From CAVQZC01 sp963718315 (lineage in GTDB: Bacteria > Actinomycetota > Thermoleophilia > Gaiellales > JAICJC01): DNA of 64,000 bases. The stretch spans positions 124,001 through 188,000 of the forward strand of contig CAVQZC010000013.1 in assembly GCA_963718315.1 (NCBI GenBank), given 5' to 3'. Positions within the stretch are counted from its first letter, which is position 1. Each line of letters opens with the position of its first letter. The notes beneath the pieces were generated by a model, which did no database searches, had not been told where the DNA came from, and saw only the letters and a program-made list of their open reading frames with translations. Of this stretch, positions 59,537 to 64,000 are shown one piece after another. The translations under genes and the position numbers were made by a program.

Positions 59537-60483
59537 CGCAGGAGGCAGCGGGGGCCGGGAGTCGGCTAGCCCGACATCCGCTGGCGGCGGTCGCCGCCGC
59601 CAACCTGGTGTACTCCGCGGCGTTCCCGGTCAGCGGGTACGCCCTGCGCGGGCTGTCTCCGGTGACCATCACCGGGCTGCGGTTCCTGATCGCCTCGGTG
59701 GTGATGCTGCCCGCCGCCGTGCCGGTGCTCCGTCGGATGCCGCGGGCCGACCTGATCTCGATCGGGTGCGTGGCCATCGTCGGTCTGTGGGGCCAGATGG
59801 TGCTGATCTACCTCGGCATCGACGCCTCGCAGGCGGCGATCGCGGCGGTCATCGTCGGCCTCGAGCCGGTCATGATCGCCCTCTGGGCGAAGCTGCTCCT
59901 GGGCGAGACGTTCGGCGCCCGACGCAGCGTCGGGCTGGCGGTTGGACTGACCGGATCGCTGCTGGTGGCCGGCATCGGCTCCGGCGGCAGCGGCAACATC
60001 GGCGGCCTCCTGCTGCTGCTCGGCACGGGCCTCACGTTCTCGTGGTACACGGTCTCCAGCAAACGGTTCCTGGTTCGCTACAAGGTTTCGGAGCTGCTCT
60101 CGGTGGTGACCGTGATCGGAGCGGCGTTCGGCCTCGTCCCCATGCTGGTCAGCATGGCCGCATTCAACGGCGTGCACGGCCCGACCACGCTGACCTGGCT
60201 GTGCCTGCTCTACCTGGGAATCGGCAACAGCGTGCTCGGCTACGCCCTCTGGAACCGGGGGCTGAGCGGGCTGGCCGCGGGCGCCGTGGGCGCCTCGCTC
60301 TACGCCCAGCCGGTGCTGGGCGCGCTGCTCTCCTGGGCCGCACTGCGTGAGCCGCTGCCGGCAACGTTCCTGCCCGGCACCGTCATCGTGCTGCTGGGCG
60401 TGTGGATCGCAACCAGCAACGTAGGCACCCAAATCATAGGACGAGTCCGGCGCAGTCCCGCCGGGGGTCGCCGGCCGCGCTGA
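59533..60483 (+). CDS. EamA/DMT-family transporter
   Basis: 316 residues from a GTG overlapping the LON gene stop. Ten hydrophobic helices in two EamA repeats: first half ANLVYSAAFPVSGYALRGLSPVTITGLRF, second half GLTFSWYTVSSKRFLVRY to SLYAQPVLGALLSWAALREPLP, each with the typical late Gly/Pro helix. Inner-membrane exporter of an unknown metabolite (amino acids or related in known members). The C-terminal 50 bases overlap the convergent gamma-glutamyltransferase gene. Confidence 0.9.
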   Translation: MTQEAAGAGSRLARHPLAAVAAANLVYSAAFPVSGYALRGLSPVTITGLRFLIASVVMLPAAVPVLRRMPRADLISIGCVAIVGLWGQMVLIYLGIDASQAAIAAVIVGLEPVMIALWAKLLLGETFGARRSVGLAVGLTGSLLVAGIGSGGSGNIGGLLLLLGTGLTFSWYTVSSKRFLVRYKVSELLSVVTVIGAAFGLVPMLVSMAAFNGVHGPTTLTWLCLLYLGIGNSVLGYALWNRGLSGLAAGAVGASLYAQPVLGALLSWAALREPLPATFLPGTVIVLLGVWIATSNVGTQIIGRVRRSPAGGRRPR

Positions 60484-62002
60484 GCTCGCCGTCGGCGCCG
60501 ACGACAACGGCGTTGGCGCCCCCGAAGTAGAGGTTCAGCCCGTCGAATCGGTTCAGGAGCTCGCCCCACCCCTCCAGCCGCTCGAGCTCGGCCGGGTCGA
60601 AGCCGCCCTCGCAGTCGAGCCGGTCGCCTTCGACGTGGACGCGCGGATGGCGCACCGCGGAGTCCACGTCCATCCGGTGCTCGATCACGTTCCAGACCAC
60701 CTGCGTGATCGCCGAGCGGAGGCGGTTCGACCCGCTCGAGCCCACTACCAGCTCCAGCGTTCCGTTGCGAGTGACCATCGTCGGCGCCTGCATGCTGGTC
60801 AGGCGAACCCCTGGCGCCAGATGGCGGCCGACAGCCAGGTCCTCCTCGCCCATCATGTTGTTCAGGTGCAGGCCGGTGCCGGGGACGATGACCCCCGAGT
60901 GGCTGCCGTTGGAGGCAGTGAACGCGACCGCGGTGCCCTCGCCGTCGACGACCGAGATGTGCGTCGTCCCCCGGTCGGAGTGGACCAGCGGAGCCCCCCG
61001 GCGGATGCCGCGCAGGGCGGCCATCACCGCCGCGACGCTGTGCAGCCTGGCCTCGGGCCCGAGGACGTGTGCGGCGAGGCCGCCGCGGTGCAGCAGCCGT
61101 GCGAAGTTGCGGTCGCGAAGCCGGGCGGCCGCCCGCATCGTCTCGGCCAGCACCAGCAGCTCTCCGGCCGAGCCGGACTCTCGATCGCCGCCCACCGCTG
61201 CCAGCACCGACAGCATGTGTGCGATCAGGACGCCCCCGGACGAGGGCGGCGGGTTGGTGGCCAGCTGGTGGGATCCGACGGCCACGCGAAGTGGCCGGCG
61301 CCAGACCGGGCGGTAGGCGGCGAGATCCTCCATCGTCAGCCGTCCGCCTGTCACCGCCTGGTAGTCGACCATCGCCCGGGCGAGGTCACCGCGGTAAAGA
61401 TCATCCGGCGCCTCGGCCAGATGCTCGATCGAGCCTGCCAGCGCGACCTGGCGGACGGGCGTTCCCACCTCGACGAACTTGCCGCCCGGGGCGAACAGCT
61501 CGCGCGCCTCCGGGGTGTGGGTGAGGATGACGCGGATCGCCTCGAAGACCCGTTGCTGGCCAGGGTTGGTAGGGACGCCCTCCTGGGCCGCCGCTGCAGC
61601 CGGGAGCACCAGGTCGCGCCACGGGAGGCGTCCGAAACGCCGGTGGGCGGCGTGCAGCCCGGCGACGGCTCCGGGCACCGCGCAGGTGGCGGGGCCGATG
61701 TGAAAGACCTGGGTCGTGCGCGCGTCGAAGGGCACGTCGACGCTCTCGATCTCGGTCAGCTTGCGCTCGGGGGGCAGGTTCCGCCCGGGAATGGCGGTGA
61801 AGGCGTCGAGCAGTGTGACCGTGCCGCGGTGCGGCGCGATCAGCAGGAACCCGCCGCCGCACGGCCCGGTCAGGGCGGGTTCCGCGGCCCACGACATCAC
61901 CCCGGCGGCGACCGCCGCGTCCACCGCGTTGCCACCGGCGGCAAGAGCCGACGCCCCGGCCCGGGCGGTGAGCTCGTGCCCTGCGGCGATCGCGCCCCTC
62001 AT
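60434..62002 (-). CDS. Gamma-glutamyltransferase family protein
   Basis: 522 residues, an Ntn-hydrolase that matures by self-cleavage. The nucleophile Thr is in SDRGTTHISVVDGEGTAVAFTASNG, giving a large and a small subunit (cut about residue 345). GGNAVDAAVAAGVMSWAAEPALTGPCGGGFLL is the N-terminal signature, and APTMVTRNGTLELVVGSSGSNRL is near the end. There is no evident signal peptide, so a cytosolic role (glutathione-like or other gamma-glutamyl compounds, or acylase activity) is possible. It starts 24 bases from the ftsZ stop on the same strand. Confidence 0.92.
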   Translation of the reverse strand: MRGAIAAGHELTARAGASALAAGGNAVDAAVAAGVMSWAAEPALTGPCGGGFLLIAPHRGTVTLLDAFTAIPGRNLPPERKLTEIESVDVPFDARTTQVFHIGPATCAVPGAVAGLHAAHRRFGRLPWRDLVLPAAAAAQEGVPTNPGQQRVFEAIRVILTHTPEARELFAPGGKFVEVGTPVRQVALAGSIEHLAEAPDDLYRGDLARAMVDYQAVTGGRLTMEDLAAYRPVWRRPLRVAVGSHQLATNPPPSSGGVLIAHMLSVLAAVGGDRESGSAGELLVLAETMRAAARLRDRNFARLLHRGGLAAHVLGPEARLHSVAAVMAALRGIRRGAPLVHSDRGTTHISVVDGEGTAVAFTASNGSHSGVIVPGTGLHLNNMMGEEDLAVGRHLAPGVRLTSMQAPTMVTRNGTLELVVGSSGSNRLRSAITQVVWNVIEHRMDVDSAVRHPRVHVEGDRLDCEGGFDPAELERLEGWGELLNRFDGLNLYFGGANAVVVGADGELSAAGDPRRDCAGLVL

Positions 62003-62026
62003 CGGCGAAGTATGACGCCGCCGGGA

Positions 62027-63268
62027 TTACTCGGTGCGCAGGAAGTCCGGCGGTTCCAGCAGATCGCTGGGAGGCGGCGGAGCCACAGCCGGCCGCCCTG
62101 GTGCCGGACGTGCCGGCGCCGCGCCCGGCTCGGTGAAGCCGGTCGCAACGACGGTCACCCAGATCTGTCCGGCGAGCTGTTCGTCGACGGAGGTGCCGAA
62201 GATGATGTTGGTCTGGTCGTCGGCGGCCGCACGGATCACCTCGGCGGCCTCGTTGACCTCGTGCAGCGAGACGTCGGAGCCGCCGGAGATCGAGAGCAGG
62301 ATGCCGCGGGCTCCGCGCACCTCGTGGTCGATCAGCGGGCTGTTGATGGCCCGGGTCGCGGCCTCGTTGGCGCGGTTGGGCCCGGTCGCCATGCCGATGC
62401 CCATGATCGCCGTGCCGGCGCTCGCCATCACGGCGCGGACGTCGGCGAAGTCGAGGTTGATCAGGCCCGGCAGCGTGATCAGGTCGCAGATGCCCTGCAC
62501 GCCCTGCCGTAGCACGTCGTCGGCGATCCGGAACGCCTCGACCAGCGGCGTCTGCTTCTCGAGCACCTGCAGCAGCCGGTCGTTGGGGATCACGATCACC
62601 GTGTCGGCGGCAGCGCGCAGCGCCATCACCCCGGACGACGCCTGGCTCAACCGCCGGCTGCCCTCGAACGCGAACGGCGACGTCACGATGCCGACCGTGA
62701 GCGCGCCCACCTCGCGCGCGATGCGTGCGACGACCGGCGCGGCACCGGTACCGGTACCCCCGCCTTCGCCCGCGGTCACGAAGACCATGTCCGATCCGCG
62801 GAGCACCGTCTTGATCCGGTCGTACGAGTCCTCAGCGGCCACCCGGCCGACCTCTGGATCGGATCCAGAGCCAAGCCCCTGGGTGCGCTCGCGCCCGATG
62901 TGGATCTTCACCGGCGCGTCGGACATCTGGAGCTGCTGGATGTCGGTGTTGACCGCGATGAACTCAACGCCGGCCACGTCGGCCTCGATCATGCGGTTGA
63001 TGGCGTTGCAGCCGCCGCCCCCGACGCCCACCACGCGAATCACGGCCAGGTACGGCTGGTCGGCATGAGGCAGCCGGGGCTCGCGCTCGGCCGCCGTCTC
63101 GCCGACGTCCACGAGCTGCGGGCGCTTCGGCTCCGCGGCAGGCTCACGCCGCCGCTTCGGCGGCGCCTCCGGAGCAGCCTCGCCTGGGGGCTGGGCGTCG
63201 TCCCCACCGTCCGTCGCCTTGAACAGCTGGGCGAGTGGGCCGTCGCGCATGCTATGTCGCTTTGCCAT
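62027..63268 (-). CDS. ftsZ: Cell division protein FtsZ with N-terminal extension
   Basis: 413 residues from an ATG with GAGG nine bases upstream, inside the end of parA (a second ATG is at 63250). The GTPase core begins at about residue 73 (YLAVIRVVGVGGGGCNAINRM). The tubulin signature is GEGGGTGTGAAPVVA, and the T7 loop NLDFADVRAVM provides the catalytic aspartate. The C-terminus LLEPPDFLRTE resembles the FtsA/SepF/ZipA-binding tail. The first about 70 residues are an extra charged Pro/Glu/Arg-rich segment not seen in standard FtsZ. It is not in a mur/fts cluster here but follows parA, so it may be the main FtsZ or a paralogue. Confidence 0.93.
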   Translation of the reverse strand: MAKRHSMRDGPLAQLFKATDGGDDAQPPGEAAPEAPPKRRREPAAEPKRPQLVDVGETAAEREPRLPHADQPYLAVIRVVGVGGGGCNAINRMIEADVAGVEFIAVNTDIQQLQMSDAPVKIHIGRERTQGLGSGSDPEVGRVAAEDSYDRIKTVLRGSDMVFVTAGEGGGTGTGAAPVVARIAREVGALTVGIVTSPFAFEGSRRLSQASSGVMALRAAADTVIVIPNDRLLQVLEKQTPLVEAFRIADDVLRQGVQGICDLITLPGLINLDFADVRAVMASAGTAIMGIGMATGPNRANEAATRAINSPLIDHEVRGARGILLSISGGSDVSLHEVNEAAEVIRAAADDQTNIIFGTSVDEQLAGQIWVTVVATGFTEPGAAPARPAPGRPAVAPPPPSDLLEPPDFLRTE

Positions 63269-64000
63269 TGCCGAGCACCTCCCCCGCGAGGTCACGGTAC
63301 GCCTTGGCCGCCTTGCCCTTTGGATCGTACTTCAGTACCGACGTGCCCTTCACCGGCGCCTCGGCGTAGCGGACGGTCTTCCGGATCTTGGTGTCGAACA
63401 CGAGGTCGCCGAAGTTCTCCTGCAGAATCTCCACCGCCTCGCGCGAGTGCAGCGTGCGGCTGTCGAACATGGTCGGCAGGATGCCCTTGATGCGGACGTC
63501 GGGATTCAGGTTCTCGCGGATCATCGTCAGCGTGTTCTCGAGCTGGATCAGCCCGCGCAGAGACAGGTACTCGCACTGCACCGGCACGATCACCGCGTCG
63601 GCGGCGGTCAGCGCATTGATCGTCAGCAGGCCGAGGGACGGCGGCGTGTCGATCATGATGTAGTCGTAGTTGGCACGCACCGGCAGCAGGGCCTTCTGGA
63701 GCGCCCGCTCGCGCCCGATCATCGACGACAGGGCGAGCTCGGCGCCCGCCAGGTCGATGCTGGAGGCGGCCACGTCGATCTCGCAGTGCTGGATCACCTG
63801 CTCGATCGGCGTCTTGTGGACGAGCACGTCGAACATCGTGCGCTCGAGTTCCTCGGGGTCGACGCCCTGACTCATGGTCAGGTTGGACTGCGGATCGAGG
63901 TCGACCGCAAGCACGCGCTTTCCCTGCTCATGCAGCGCCACGCCCAGGTTGAGCGTGGTGGTGGTCTTCGCGACTCCACCCTTCTGGTTTGCGAGCGCGA
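63252..64000 (-). CDS. parA: ParA/Soj-family chromosome partitioning ATPase, N-terminus outside window
   Basis: About 249 residues visible up to the right edge; only a few N-terminal residues are missing. The deviant Walker A is ANQKGGVAKTTTTLNLGVAL. Walker A-prime DLDPQSNLTMSQGV and Walker B YIMIDTPPSLGLLTINAL follow. VQCEYLSLRGLIQLENT is the Soj-type region. It should act with ParB on parS sites to segregate the chromosome; no parS-like site was noticed in the window. Its end overlaps the start of ftsZ, linking segregation and division genes. Confidence 0.95.
   Translation of the reverse strand, partial: ALANQKGGVAKTTTTLNLGVALHEQGKRVLAVDLDPQSNLTMSQGVDPEELERTMFDVLVHKTPIEQVIQHCEIDVAASSIDLAGAELALSSMIGRERALQKALLPVRANYDYIMIDTPPSLGLLTINALTAADAVIVPVQCEYLSLRGLIQLENTLTMIRENLNPDVRIKGILPTMFDSRTLHSREAVEILQENFGDLVFDTKIRKTVRYAEAPVKGTSVLKYDPKGKAAKAYRDLAGEVLGNGKAT

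Overview
The window is strongly G+C-rich bacterial DNA, densely packed, with many 1-4 bp start/stop overlaps (ATGA, GTGA), many GTG starts and several genes that look leaderless. The chain rpmE - DUF1385 - prfA - prmC - tsaC - glyA - upp - wecA - atp operon, a Cys-containing L31, actinobacterial-type FtsZ (YLAVIRVVG start of the core) and a very long extracellular Ig-like/Asp-box repeat protein point to Actinomycetota, most likely class Thermoleophilia (Solirubrobacterales or Gaiellales relatives). The class assignment is inference.

Layout. 1-12924 (minus strand): F-type ATP synthase (gamma partial, then alpha, delta, b, c, a and two small AtpI/AtpZ-like membrane proteins), WecA-like phosphosugar transferase, upp, glyA, tsaC, prmC, prfA, a DUF1385 membrane protein, rpmE and threonine aldolase. 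12950-22234: DUF1272 zinc protein, ETF-quinone oxidoreductase, ETF alpha and beta, enoyl-CoA hydratase, a B12-dependent acyl-CoA mutase (separate small and large subunits; specificity residues look like isobutyryl-CoA mutase), HAD phosphatase, cobalamin adenosyltransferase and a degenerate receiver protein. 22245-27084: LysR regulator, MFS transporter, Nudix hydrolase, 3-hydroxyacyl-CoA dehydrogenase and thiolase. 27105-33398: a complete trp operon trpL-E-G-D-C-F-B-A headed by a classical attenuator (three tandem Trp codons, then an intrinsic terminator). 33432-35358: two-component system. 35382-40507: leucine-degradation block (carboxylase beta, methylglutaconyl-CoA hydratase type, carboxylase alpha, HMG-CoA lyase). 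41093-51246: one secreted repeat protein of about 3,380 residues with 33 tandem domains. 51281-64000: leucyl aminopeptidase, acyl-CoA dehydrogenase, cupin, threonine ammonia-lyase, pyrophosphatase, MeaB chaperone, hisC, LON-domain protein, EamA transporter, gamma-glutamyltransferase, ftsZ and parA (partial).

How the parts fit. Acyl-CoA dehydrogenase, enoyl-CoA hydratases, hydroxyacyl-CoA dehydrogenase, thiolase and ETF/ETF-QO form a fatty-acid and branched-chain acyl-CoA oxidation set that feeds electrons to quinone. The mutase, the adenosyltransferase and MeaB supply and protect its adenosylcobalamin. The carboxylase/HMG-CoA lyase block takes leucine-derived acyl-CoAs to acetyl-CoA and acetoacetate.

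The most unusual signals are two copies (23208-23411, 39445-39651) of a roughly 205-bp imperfect palindrome lying directly before start codons. Its helices covary between copies, and all three non-Watson-Crick positions in its terminal helix are G-U on the plus strand only, which suggests a transcribed structured RNA. A second notable feature is that about ten genes are each broken by one apparent extra base, always repaired by removing a single base. This looks like systematic insertion error rather than biology. No rRNA, tRNA, CRISPR array or insertion sequence was seen, and no stretch over 300 bases is gene-free.
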